A stretch of 63,204 nt of DNA. Origin: Bradyrhizobium manausense (GTDB taxonomy: Bacteria; Pseudomonadota; Alphaproteobacteria; Rhizobiales; Xanthobacteraceae). Position numbers and translations under genes: made by a program. The stretch spans positions 280,001-343,204 of the forward strand of contig NZ_JAFCKB010000008.1 of NCBI RefSeq assembly GCF_018130615.1, read 5' to 3'. The notes under the pieces are model-generated. The model saw nothing but the letters and a program-made list of their open reading frames with translations, made no database searches and was not told where the DNA came from. This document shows, piece after piece, positions 33,801-42,441 of the stretch (within the stretch, counting starts at the first letter, position 1; every line of letters starts with the position of its first letter).

Positions 33801-35169
33801 GATCTTTGCGCTCCGTGACTATCTCGGCGCGGAGCTAAAGGGCCGTACGCTGTCGGACGCGCACCATGTGGTGTCGCTGACTGATATCCTGTCGCGGACC
33901 GTGCTGGGTGGCCGCTTGCGCGATCTGTCCGGCCGCGCCGTCTTGCTGAGGCTGTCAGACCAGCTCAGGTCTGGCATTGCCATGATCGAGCTCGACGGCA
34001 TCGCACGTCGCATGCTGTTGTGCCCGCCGGATCTCAATCCCGCGCATCTGGACGCGCTGATCGCGGATGCCGGGATCGATGCCGTCGTCACCGACGAGCC
34101 CGATCGCTGGGCCGCGACCGGCGTGTCGCTGGTCGTCACCGCACAATTGCCGCTTCAAGCCACGCCACCCCCGCAGACCGAGCGCGCGACCGAATGGTTG
34201 ATGCTCACTTCGGGCACATCGGGCGTGCCGAAGATCGTCGGTCATACGCTGGAGGCACTCACCGGCGCGATCGTTGCCGAAGGCCCCGCCAAGGGGCCCG
34301 CGCCGGTCTGGGCCACGTTCTATGACATCCGCCGCTATGGCGGCCTGCAGATTTTCCTCCGCGCGATCCTTTCGGGTGGCTCGATGGTATTGTCGGACCC
34401 GCACGAGGCGCTTGCCGACCACATCGCCCGGCTGAATGCACGCGGCGTCTCCCACATCTCCGGCACGCCCTCGCACTGGCGCAAGCTTTTGATGAGCGGT
34501 TCGGCGGCGCAATTCGCCCCACGCTATGTTCGCCTCTCCGGCGAGATCGCCGACCAGGCCGTGCTCGACGGCCTCAAGGCCGCATTCCCGAATTCCTCCG
34601 TCGGCCATGCCTATGCTTCGACCGAGGCCGGCGTCGGCTTCGCCGTCAATGACGGGCTCGAAGGCTTTCCGGCCAACTATCTCGGCAACCGCAACGGCGT
34701 CGAGATGAAGGTCGTCGACGGCTCGCTGCGCATCCGCTCGACGCGAACGGCGCATGCCTATATCGGCCGCAACGCGGCCGCACTCACCGACGGCGACGGG
34801 TTCGTCGACAGCGGCGATATCGTGGAATTGCGCGGTGACCGTTACTACTTCGTCGGCCGCCGTGGCGGCATCATCAATATCGGTGGGCTCAAGGTTCATC
34901 CCGAAGAGATCGAAGCGGCGATCAACCGCCATCCCGACGTGCGGATGTCGCGGGCAAAATCGCGGCGCAGCCCGATCACGGGTGGCATCGTCGTCGCCGA
35001 CGTGGTCCTCGCCGATGGCACCGACCAGGCGCGAGCGAAGGAAATCCGCGACCAGATCCTGGATCAGTGCCGCGCGCAGCTCGCCTCGCATAAGGTGCCT
35101 GCGGTGATCCGCTTCGTCGAGGCGCTCGAGGTCACCCCGGCCGGCAAACTGGCGCGCACCGATGCATAA
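33787..35169 (+). CDS. AMP-dependent ligase, probably ACP-loading
   Basis: At 460 residues it is a short adenylation enzyme: MLTSGTSGVPKIVGHT (about 139-154), AYASTEAGVGF (about 277), VDSGDIVEL, RRGGIINIGGLKVHPEEIEA (about 358-377) and a terminal TPAGKLARTDA with the catalytic Lys. It lacks about 50-100 N-terminal residues seen in full acyl-CoA ligases. It overlaps the ACP gene by 14 bases and the SDR gene by 8, a tightly coupled trio. Loading a carboxylic acid onto the adjacent ACP is the simplest role. CoA ligation cannot be excluded. Confidence 0.82.
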   Translation: MSPREIFALRDYLGAELKGRTLSDAHHVVSLTDILSRTVLGGRLRDLSGRAVLLRLSDQLRSGIAMIELDGIARRMLLCPPDLNPAHLDALIADAGIDAVVTDEPDRWAATGVSLVVTAQLPLQATPPPQTERATEWLMLTSGTSGVPKIVGHTLEALTGAIVAEGPAKGPAPVWATFYDIRRYGGLQIFLRAILSGGSMVLSDPHEALADHIARLNARGVSHISGTPSHWRKLLMSGSAAQFAPRYVRLSGEIADQAVLDGLKAAFPNSSVGHAYASTEAGVGFAVNDGLEGFPANYLGNRNGVEMKVVDGSLRIRSTRTAHAYIGRNAAALTDGDGFVDSGDIVELRGDRYYFVGRRGGIINIGGLKVHPEEIEAAINRHPDVRMSRAKSRRSPITGGIVVADVVLADGTDQARAKEIRDQILDQCRAQLASHKVPAVIRFVEALEVTPAGKLARTDA

Positions 35170-35884
35170 TGTCCTGGTTACCGGCGGCAGCCGCGGCATC
35201 GGTCTTGCGATCGGCAAGCGCTTGGTTGACGCCGGCTACAACGTGATTGCAGCGGCGCGGAGCGAGAGCGACGAGCTCAAGGCCGCGATTGCCGCTTCCG
35301 GGGGACGCCTGCATTTCCGCGCCTGCGATCTCGCCGTGATCGACGCGATCCCGGCTTTCGCAAAGCTTGTGCGGAACGAGTTCGGCCCGACCTATGGCCT
35401 CGTCAACAATGCGGGCCTTGGTACCGAGGGCCTGCTCGCCACCATGCACAATTCCGAGATCGAGGCGCTGGTGCAGCTCAACGTGCTGTCGCCGATCATC
35501 CTCACCAAATATGTCGCCCGCCAGATGATGGCGGATGGCGCCGGCCGCATCATCAGCATCTCGTCGATCATCGCGACGACGGGCTATAACGGGCTCTCGG
35601 TCTATGGCGCGACCAAGGCCGCCGCCACCGGCTTTACCCGCTCGCTCGCGCGCGAGGTCGGCAAGCTCGGCATCACCGTGAACGCGATCGCGCCCGGCTT
35701 CATCGACACCGAGCTGACGCATAACCTCTCCGAGGATGGCCGCAAGCGCATCGCCGGCCGCAGCGCACTGCGCCGCCTGCCGGAGACCGACGACGTCGCG
35801 CGCATGGTGGAGTATCTGCTGGGCGATGGCGGCCGTAACGTGACCGGCACCGTGTTCACGATCGATGCAGGCAATACGGCTTAA
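35162..35884 (+). CDS. Short-chain dehydrogenase/reductase (FabG-like)
   Basis: The 240-residue SDR has VTGGSRGIGLAIGKR (about 5-19), NNAGLGTEG (about 82-90), SISSIIATTGYNGL (catalytic Ser) and VYGATKAA (Tyr about 147, Lys about 151). The basic residues after strand 2 (AAARSES) suggest NADPH. FabG-like enzymes reduce 3-oxoacyl-ACPs, which fits the ACP and ligase directly upstream with overlapping frames. No ketosynthase is present, so the 3-oxo substrate, if any, must come from elsewhere. Confidence 0.87.
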   Translation: MHNVLVTGGSRGIGLAIGKRLVDAGYNVIAAARSESDELKAAIAASGGRLHFRACDLAVIDAIPAFAKLVRNEFGPTYGLVNNAGLGTEGLLATMHNSEIEALVQLNVLSPIILTKYVARQMMADGAGRIISISSIIATTGYNGLSVYGATKAAATGFTRSLAREVGKLGITVNAIAPGFIDTELTHNLSEDGRKRIAGRSALRRLPETDDVARMVEYLLGDGGRNVTGTVFTIDAGNTA

Positions 35885-36011
35885 GGCGGAACTCCGCCGT
35901 CGCAATCGGATTGATCCGGCACAATGACATCGAGCCGGATTTGGTCGTAAGATGTCTCGTAATCGATTGGGTTACGTCAATCGAACTGCCCTAAAAGCCA
36001 GGGAGCAGTCT

Positions 36012-36227
36012 ATGGCCCCTCCTCATATGACCGTTGCGGGTCACGGCCGGACACCTGCGGAGCCATCGCCGGCGAAATCGGACGATGTCCGTTGCCCGCC
36101 GATGTCGCATCAAAACTCCGGCAGCCACGGCCACGAAATGTATCCGCAGCAATTCGTGCGGCTGATCGGCTGTCATGATGCGCCGGCACCCGGTTTGCGC
36201 AAGCGCCAGGATGAGAAGCTGCACTAG
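36012..36227 (+). CDS. Possible small protein, unknown
   Basis: A 71-residue frame starts at an ATG with GGGAG six bases upstream and reads MAPPHMTVAGHGRTPAEPSP with many His, Pro and Gly and two Cys. No known domain. It is convergent with the helix-turn-helix-like gene at 36239. The good ribosome site is the main support; composition is not strongly coding, and it may be spurious. Confidence 0.3.
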   Translation: MAPPHMTVAGHGRTPAEPSPAKSDDVRCPPMSHQNSGSHGHEMYPQQFVRLIGCHDAPAPGLRKRQDEKLH

Positions 36228-36238
36228 CGCGCAGGCGC

Positions 36239-36619
36239 CTACGTCTGGGGTTTCGGCAGATCAATCCGCTCGTGCGAGAATTCCGGCGGCCCCTCGGTCA
36301 AGCGGCGGATGCGGCGTTCGCGTTCGTCGGCTGGCAGGGCGGGATCGAGCAGTCCCTCGAGCTCGTGCACGGCGATTTCTTCGATCCTGGCGGCATCCGA
36401 TGCGACCGCGACGTGTGGTGACGTCGGCGTCGCCGGGGCGATCTTGAGACCCAGCTCGACCAGCTTGCAGATCGCACCCGCACGCGACAAATGCTGCGCC
36501 TCGGCCCAGGCATCCACGGCCGCAGTCAGCCCTTCCGGCATCTTGACGGCACTGATGATGTCGAGGTCGGTACGTCGACGTACCGGAGGTGTGGAATCCT
36601 TGCTGCCGAAGTCAGACAC
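36239..36619 (-). CDS. Small ribbon-helix-helix-like protein (possible regulator)
   Basis: About 126 residues from a GTG at 36619. RRRTDLDIISAVKMPEGLTA is followed by AVDAWAEAQHLSRAGAICKL and VELGLK, which reads like a ribbon-helix-helix DNA-binding segment (strand, helix A, turn with SRAGAI, helix B). The C-terminal half is acidic and charged (AARIEEIAVHELEGLLDPAL). No partner toxin gene is adjacent. The start is uncertain: the frame is open to 36712 without a better initiation codon. Regulator or DNA-binding identity is tentative. Confidence 0.5.
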   Translation of the reverse strand: MSDFGSKDSTPPVRRRTDLDIISAVKMPEGLTAAVDAWAEAQHLSRAGAICKLVELGLKIAPATPTSPHVAVASDAARIEEIAVHELEGLLDPALPADERERRIRRLTEGPPEFSHERIDLPKPQT

Positions 36620-36850
36620 CTCGATTGTCCCGTGCAAGCCTCTGAGAAGATTTAACCCTAAGCGCGATTGCCGGCCGGCTGTTTGATGCCGATCAAGAAC
36701 GACGTGCGGCATTGCGGCGCGGCGGGACCTTGTTGTCCGGCATCATTTCGGCCAATGATCGGGCCTCGAAAAGGAGGCGCCCGGCGAACCCGGATCGATC
36801 CTGCCACGTATCTCGTTCGGTCGCGCTTCCCAACCATCCGGCATCAGGCG

Positions 36851-38005
36851 ATGATCCCAGGCAAGTCCTTTTACAGCAGCATCCCTGTCTTCCGCGGCTT
36901 CACCAGCCTGATGGAGCCGAAGCTCTATTCCCCGCTGCCGGAGGACTGGAGCATCGGCGTCGCCGACATCGTCGATTCCACCAAGGCGATCGCGGCGCAG
37001 CGCTACAAGGCGGTCAACATGGCTGGCGCTGCCGTGATCGCGGCCGTGACCAACGCGCTGGGAGGGCGCGAATTTCCCTTCGTGTTCGGCGGCGACGGTG
37101 CAAGTTTTGCGATCGCGCCTGGCGATCTCGACGCTGCGCGCGAGGCGCTGGCCGCAACCGCGACCTGGGTGCGGGAGGATCTCGATCTGAAGATGCGTGT
37201 TGCGCTGGTGCCTGTGAGCGCCATCCGCGCGCAGGGCCTGGACGTGCGCGTCGCTCGCTTCGGCCCGTCGGCCAATCTGTCCTATGCGATGTTCTCCGGC
37301 GGAGGGCTCGCCTGGGCCGACGCCGCGATGAAGCGCGGTGAGTTCGCCGTCACCGAGGCGCCGCGGGGCACGCAGCCCGATCTCTCGGGCCTGTCCTGCC
37401 GCTTCGAGGTGATTCCGGCCTCGCGCGGACTGATCCTGTCGGTGCTGGTGATGCCGGCGGCGGGCGCCGATCCGCTGGCGTTCCGCAAGGTGATCGAGGA
37501 CATCATCCATCTCGTCGAGCGCAGTCCGGAGTCCGGCCGTCCCGTGCCGCCGCAGGGGCCGCCGCTGAAATGGCCGCCGCAAGGCCTGGACTACGAGGCC
37601 CGGGCGATCCGTGGCGGGTCGCTATTCAAGCGCCGCGCCAGCCTGCTCGCCTTTACGTTTTTCGCTTATGTCCTGATGCGCTTCGACATCAAGGTCGGCG
37701 GCTTCCTGCCAAAGGTCTACAAGCGCCAGGTGGTCGAGAATTCCGACTTTCGCAAATATGACGACGGCCTGCGCATGATCCTCGACTGCACGCCGGAGCT
37801 CGAGCGTACGCTGAGCGATCGTCTCGCGACGGCGGCCCGCGAGGGCATCGTGCGCTACGGCCTTTATCAGCAGGACGCGGCGATGATGACCTGCTTCACG
37901 CCCTCGGCGCTGCGCAGCGACCACGTGCACTTCATCGACGGCGCGCGCGGCGGTTACGCCTCGGCGGCGACGGCCTTGAAGGCGATGGCGGCGGCCGCGA
38001 GCTAA
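36851..38005 (+). CDS. DUF3095 protein (nucleotide-cyclase-like fold)
   Basis: The 384-residue protein starts MIPGKSFYSSIPVFRGFTSL, the conserved DUF3095 opening, with PLPEDWSIGVADIVDSTKAI (about 30-49) and FPFVFGGDGASFAI (about 75-88). These resemble the metal-binding Asp strands of class III adenylate/guanylate cyclases (VADIVDST and GGDGA). A C-terminal region with MRFDIKVGGFLPKVYKRQVV follows. The family has no established function; cyclase-like activity is a possibility suggested by the motif. An ATG 61 codons upstream is open but adds a sequence with no DUF3095 similarity. Confidence 0.78.
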   Translation: MIPGKSFYSSIPVFRGFTSLMEPKLYSPLPEDWSIGVADIVDSTKAIAAQRYKAVNMAGAAVIAAVTNALGGREFPFVFGGDGASFAIAPGDLDAAREALAATATWVREDLDLKMRVALVPVSAIRAQGLDVRVARFGPSANLSYAMFSGGGLAWADAAMKRGEFAVTEAPRGTQPDLSGLSCRFEVIPASRGLILSVLVMPAAGADPLAFRKVIEDIIHLVERSPESGRPVPPQGPPLKWPPQGLDYEARAIRGGSLFKRRASLLAFTFFAYVLMRFDIKVGGFLPKVYKRQVVENSDFRKYDDGLRMILDCTPELERTLSDRLATAAREGIVRYGLYQQDAAMMTCFTPSALRSDHVHFIDGARGGYASAATALKAMAAAAS

Positions 38006-38446
38006 TTAGCGTCCTGCCCGCGACCAGGTCTCGCCGCCGCAGAGCGCGCCGACGCAGCCTTCGACCCTCAAGGTCTCTGCGCCCGTGAGGGAGACGCTGC
38101 TCGCATAGGTGCTGCCGTCGTCGGCATTGTAGATCTGGCCCGACCATTTGTTCGGGCCCGAAGGCTGCATGCCGGAGAACAGCGGCAGTCCGATCATCGG
38201 ACGCTTGGCGAGTGCGGGATTGGGATTTTTGCTGTCGGTCGCGGGCTGGCCGGTCGCGGTGTCGTGCGGCTCGCGCAGCCAGACGATGACACCGCAAATA
38301 CCGCCGCCGCATTTGCTGATCTTCACGCGCGCATCGCCCGCCTGGGTCAGCCAGGTCCCGCTCGCATCGGCACTTTGCGCATGCGCGACGGTCGCGCCGA
38401 GGAGAGCAACCAGGAGGACGGAGAGCATGGCGAATCGGTCGAACAT
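38006..38446 (-). CDS. DUF2147 exported protein
   Basis: The 146-residue protein has a Sec signal peptide (MFDRFAMLSVLLVALLGATV, cleaved near AHAQ). The mature part GTWLTQAGDARVKISKCGGG ... CGVIVWLREP ... LPLFSGMQPSGPNKWSGQIY matches DUF2147, a small periplasmic beta-barrel-like family of unknown function common in proteobacteria. Four Cys in the mature region suggest disulfides. It is convergent with the DUF3095 gene with no gap, so transcription of one may affect the other. Confidence 0.82.
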   Translation of the reverse strand: MFDRFAMLSVLLVALLGATVAHAQSADASGTWLTQAGDARVKISKCGGGICGVIVWLREPHDTATGQPATDSKNPNPALAKRPMIGLPLFSGMQPSGPNKWSGQIYNADDGSTYASSVSLTGAETLRVEGCVGALCGGETWSRAGR

Positions 38447-38548
38447 GGAGAGAGCCCCGAAAATGGAGGCGCCTCCATAGCAGCCCAGCAGGATAGTGCA
38501 ACGCTGGATGGAATCACATTGCTGCGTTCATTTGCCCCGGAGAACGTC

Positions 38549-39076
38549 TCACCAAGGCAGGCCGCAAAGGTCGATGGTGCCGAGCGTCGGCGCGCGCACG
38601 ATGTCGAACACGTAGGGCGCCGTGCAATCGAAGCGGACGCGCCCCTCCGGCTGCTCGCAATAGACCTCGCCCTTGAAGGACTGCCATTTGCGGGCCTCGT
38701 AGAACGCGACATTGTGCGGCTCGCAGAACAGGAGCGCAAAGCGGACCGCCTCGTTGGCGCGCATGGTATGCACGGCTGCGTCGATCGCCATGGTAGCATA
38801 GCCGCGGCCGCGGCGATCCTCGCGCGTACAGACGCCGCCGATGCCGCCGACATGCGCCTTCTGTCCATTCCAGGTGATGGTGCGGAAATAGATGCCGGCA
38901 TGGCAGACGAGGCCGTCCTCAGGCGTCTCGATCAGTACGCGGAGATCGGGATTCGCCCATTTGATATGGCCCCAGGGCAGCTTCTCTACCACATCGCTCG
39001 GATAGACTGCCTTGAAAAGCGGTTGTGCGATCGGCCATGAGGCGTCGCCGTTCAAAATGTCGATCTCGATGCTCAT
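38549..39076 (-). CDS. GNAT-family N-acetyltransferase
   Basis: The 175-residue GNAT-fold protein has the acetyl-CoA loop VGGIGGVCTREDRRGRGYAT (about 78-97; the RRGRGYA pyrophosphate-binding signature), followed by MAIDAAVHTMRANEAVRFAL and the FCEPHNVAFYEARKW motif B region. The N-terminal WGHIKWANPDLRVLIE segment would shape the acceptor site. The acceptor (small amine, antibiotic or peptide) cannot be inferred. It is a single gene, divergent from sodB across about 235 bases. Confidence 0.85.
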   Translation of the reverse strand: MSIEIDILNGDASWPIAQPLFKAVYPSDVVEKLPWGHIKWANPDLRVLIETPEDGLVCHAGIYFRTITWNGQKAHVGGIGGVCTREDRRGRGYATMAIDAAVHTMRANEAVRFALLFCEPHNVAFYEARKWQSFKGEVYCEQPEGRVRFDCTAPYVFDIVRAPTLGTIDLCGLPW

Positions 39077-39253
39077 GGCTCTGCCTTGCGGTCCCCGGCT
39101 GCGTGGTGCATTCGTTCTGTCATAAGCGCTTCAAAGGCAATGATATTTTGCAGCACCCTTGGGTCAACATCCACTTGCCTGCGGCGAAGTTGTGCAATCA
39201 ATCCACGCGATCGCATCGCGCCTTTTCGCAAATTGGCGGTATTTAACGGCGCA

Positions 39254-39279
39254 GGAACCTTCTATAAGGGGTGACCGTT
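39254..39279 (+). promoter_or_regulatory. EcfG-type stress promoter upstream of sodB
   Basis: GGAAC at 39254-39258, a 17-base spacer, and CGTT at 39276-39279: a perfect match to the EcfG consensus GGAAC-N16/17-CGTT. The expected start of transcription near 39287 is 26 bases before the sodB ATG. Confidence 0.75.
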
Positions 39280-39312
39280 AGAACGTTCCCCACCAGTTGC
39301 GGACAAGAACCC

Positions 39313-39909
39313 ATGACATTCACGCTGCCCCCTCTCCCTTACGCCTATGACGCCCTCGGCCAGTTCATGTCGAAGGAAACGCTCGAATTCCACCACGACA
39401 AGCATCATCAGGCCTACGTCACCAACGGCAACAACGCGCTCAAGGGCACCGAATGGGAAGGCAAATCCCTTGAGGAGATCGTCAAGGGCTCGTTCGGCAA
39501 GAATCCCGCGGTGTTCAACAACGCCGGCCAGCACTACAACCACATCCACTTCTGGAGCTGGATGAAGCCCAATGGCGGCGGTACCAAGCTGCCGGGCAAG
39601 CTCGAGAAGAAGATCAACGAGGACCTCGGCGGCTTCGAGAAGTTCAAGACCGACTTCCAGGCGGCCGGCGTCGGCCAGTTCGGCTCCGGCTGGTGCTGGC
39701 TCCAGGTCAAGAACGGCAAGCTCGAGATCTCCAAGACCCCGAACGGCGAGAACCCGCTGGTGCACGGAGCCACGCCGATCCTCGGCTGCGACGTCTGGGA
39801 GCACTCCTACTACATCGATTATCGCAACCGCCGCCCCGACTATCTCAAGGCTTTCGTCGAGAACCTCGTGAACTGGGAATACGTCGAGTCCCTGTTCGAC
39901 AAGGCGTAA
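39313..39909 (+). CDS. sodB: Superoxide dismutase, iron type
   Basis: The 198-residue enzyme has the four metal ligands: His in LEFHHDKHHQAYV (about 27), His in FNNAGQHYNHIHFW (about 74-79), and Asp/His in GCDVWEHSYYIDY (about 160-164). The Gln in the FNNAGQ segment and the Cys-Asp-Val-Trp-Glu-His pattern point to the iron type. It converts superoxide to oxygen and peroxide in the cytoplasm. The start at 39313 is chosen because a perfect EcfG promoter ends 33 bases upstream. A palindromic repeat and a terminator follow. Confidence 0.95.
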   Translation: MTFTLPPLPYAYDALGQFMSKETLEFHHDKHHQAYVTNGNNALKGTEWEGKSLEEIVKGSFGKNPAVFNNAGQHYNHIHFWSWMKPNGGGTKLPGKLEKKINEDLGGFEKFKTDFQAAGVGQFGSGWCWLQVKNGKLEISKTPNGENPLVHGATPILGCDVWEHSYYIDYRNRRPDYLKAFVENLVNWEYVESLFDKA

Positions 39910-39918
39910 GGCGCTGTC

Positions 39919-40015
39919 GTCATCCCGGGGCGATGCGCAGCATCGAACCCGGGATCTCGAGATTCTCAGGTGCGCAACGGCGCACCAGAGTTCGGCTTCG
40001 CCGCCCCGGAATGAC
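39919..40015. repeat. Palindromic intergenic repeat, family A
   Basis: Begins GTCATCCCGGGGCGATGCG and ends CGCCGCCCCGGAATGAC. It lies between the sodB stop and its terminator. Confidence 0.78.
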
Positions 40016-40023
40016 GGAAGTAA

Positions 40024-40053
40024 AAAAGGCGGCCGCTCACGCGGCCGCCTTTT
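40024..40053. terminator. Rho-independent terminator after sodB
   Basis: Thirteen-base-pair stem AAAAGGCGGCCGC / GCGGCCGCCTTTT with a TCAC loop. Confidence 0.9.
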
Positions 40054-40167
40054 GCTGGTGCGAACCAGCCCTGCGTGGCGCGGGCACGGGTCTGTCATCA
40101 CATCGTTTGCATCACCTCGGGCGCGCCCTTAATCAGGACGGGCATCCCCCTCGAGCTTCCACACCCA

Positions 40168-40779
40168 TTGTCAGAACCTTCCCCGAACAGTCCGGCGCCT
40201 GCCGAGGACGCGGAGTCCGAGCCGCGGCCGGGGCGCGTTCGCACGCCGATCGGCTGGTCGACGATCATCATCGCAGTGCTGGTGGCCGTGAGCGCAGGAC
40301 TGGTCTGGCGGCGTGACGGCGCCGATGGCGTTCTCGACATCCTCACCCACGACCTCTCGCTGTTTGGAGGCATCCTGCCGCGTGTGCTGGCGGGATGCCT
40401 GCTCGGCGCCTTCATCTCGGAGATCCTGCCGCATGAAAAAGTCTCGCGCTCGCTCGGCCCGAAATCCGGCCTGATGGGCCTTCTGATCGGCACCGCCTTT
40501 GGTGCGATCCTGCCTGGTGGTCCCTTCACCGCCTATCCGGTGGCAAGCGCGCTGCTCGCGGTCGGCGCCGATTTCGGCGCCACCATCGCCATGGTCGTGA
40601 GCTGGACCCTGATCGGTTACGGCCGCGCAGTCGCCTGGGAAATCCCGATCATGGGCACCGACTTCACGCTGTGGCGGATTGTGATCTCGCTGCCGCTGCC
40701 GGTGCTTGCCGGCGCGCTCGGTCGCTTCGTCTATGTCCGGCTCTACCCGAAGCGCGACAGCGACGAGGATGCCGCATGA
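40168..40779 (+). CDS. Half-size permease A (DUF318/PF03773-like)
   Basis: About 203 residues from a TTG at 40168; a GTG at 40075 is the alternative, and neither has a clear ribosome site. After a short Pro-rich tail the protein has about five membrane segments. The core is ILPRVLAGCLLGAFISEILP ... LGPKSGLMGLLIGTAFGAILPGGPF ... AVAWEIPIMG. The PGGP motif marks the DUF318/ArsP-like permease family, whose members normally carry two such halves in one chain. The partner half is the next gene, joined by an ATGA overlap. The substrate is unknown; closeness to the zinc operon hints at metal homeostasis. Confidence 0.7.
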   Translation: MSEPSPNSPAPAEDAESEPRPGRVRTPIGWSTIIIAVLVAVSAGLVWRRDGADGVLDILTHDLSLFGGILPRVLAGCLLGAFISEILPHEKVSRSLGPKSGLMGLLIGTAFGAILPGGPFTAYPVASALLAVGADFGATIAMVVSWTLIGYGRAVAWEIPIMGTDFTLWRIVISLPLPVLAGALGRFVYVRLYPKRDSDEDAA

Positions 40780-41276
40780 GCGCGGCGCTCCTGATCGACA
40801 TCCTGTTGTGGGGCTCGGTGTTCGGCGTCGGCCTGATTGCCTTCCGCCGTGGTCCCCCGGTGTTCAAGGCCTCGCTGCGCGAAGGCTCGATGGACTTCAT
40901 CAACATCGTGCCGCGGATCGCACTCGGCGTGATCGGCTCCGGCTATATCGCAGCCATCATTCCGCAGGAGGTGATCACCGGCTGGCTGGGGCCCGACAGC
41001 GGCTGGCTCGGGGTGGCGACAGCCGTGGTCGCCGGCGCGGCCACCCCCGGCGGTCCCGTGATCGGCTTTTCGATCGGCACGGTCGCCCTGAAATCCGGCG
41101 GCGGGGTACCCCAGGTGGTCGCCTATGTCGTCGCCTGGGCCCTGTTTGCCTTCCAGCGGGTGATTCTGTGGGAAATCCCGTTCATGCCGGCCCGCTTCGT
41201 CTGGTTCCGCTGCGCCGTCTCGGTGCCGTTCCCGTTCGTGGCCGCCGCCATCGCCATGCTGATCGGCAGGCCCTGA
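40776..41276 (+). CDS. Half-size permease B (DUF318/PF03773-like)
   Basis: The 166-residue membrane protein mirrors its neighbour: IVPRIALGVIGSGYIAAIIP ... LGPDSGWLGVATAVVAGAA, then TPGGPVIGFS and VILWEIPFMPARFVWFR. The two share I-x-P-R, L-G-P-x-S-G, P-G-G-P and W-E-I-P-x-M in the same order. Together they look like the two halves of one PF03773-type permease carried as separate, translationally coupled chains. A degenerate palindromic repeat and the Zur operator of the zinc operon follow. Confidence 0.75.
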   Translation: MSAALLIDILLWGSVFGVGLIAFRRGPPVFKASLREGSMDFINIVPRIALGVIGSGYIAAIIPQEVITGWLGPDSGWLGVATAVVAGAATPGGPVIGFSIGTVALKSGGGVPQVVAYVVAWALFAFQRVILWEIPFMPARFVWFRCAVSVPFPFVAAAIAMLIGRP

Positions 41277-41296
41277 CCGAGGCGTGGACGCTTGCG

Positions 41297-41383
41297 ATGC
41301 AAGGCATCGACCTATGGTGCGCAATTGCGCACCGGAGAATCTCGAGATTCCGTGTTCGCTACTCTGTAGCGCCCCGGAATGAC
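41297..41383. repeat. Degenerate palindromic repeat, family A
   Basis: Only the centre and right end match well (CGCACCGGAGAATCTCGAGA then TTCCGTGTTCGCTACTCTGT and AGCGCCCCGGAATGAC). The left arm has decayed. Confidence 0.55.
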
Positions 41384-41407
41384 GCCGCTGGGTCGTGGAC
41401 AGATGTA

Positions 41408-41424
41408 ATGTTATAATATAACGT
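41408..41424. promoter_or_regulatory. Zur operator (zinc box) of the znu operon
   Basis: ATGTTATAATATAACGT contains the 13-bp perfect palindrome GTTATAATATAAC and matches the alphaproteobacterial Zur consensus (TGTTATAWTATAACA) at all but one position. A TATAAT-like -10 lies inside it, so Zur binding would block the promoter. The first gene starts at 41432. Confidence 0.85.
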
Positions 41425-41431
41425 CTCTGGC

Positions 41432-41676
41432 ATGGTTCCCGCCGCGTCCCACGCCCACCACCACGACCATGCTCATGGCCATTCCGAAGGTCACTCCCAC
41501 GACCATGGGCATACGCACGGGCACGACCACACCCACGCCCATGTCCACGACGCGGCCTCGCCGCATCCGGCCCAGGACGCGCCCTGGTCGATCCTGCGCA
41601 TGACCATGGCCGGCCGTCTTGCGGCCGCCATGGCCGTCTGCGCCGTGCTCTGGGGCATCGTATGGCTGGCGATGAG

Positions 41677-41680
<4 letters not shown>
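41432..41680 (+). CDS. Small His-rich membrane-anchored peptide, first gene of the zinc operon
   Basis: The 82-residue product has 18 His in its first 45 residues (pattern HAHHHDHAHGHSEGHSHDHG and onward) and then one hydrophobic helix (about 57-80: RLAAAMAVCAVLWGIVWLAM). Arg residues just before the helix favour a cytoplasmic His-rich part, tail-anchored in the inner membrane. It lies immediately after a Zur operator, and its stop overlaps the znuC start (ATGA). A zinc-buffering or -delivering role for the transporter is the natural inference. I know no named family for it. Confidence 0.8.
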
Positions 41681-42435
<755 letters not shown>

Positions 42436-42441
42436 TATCCG

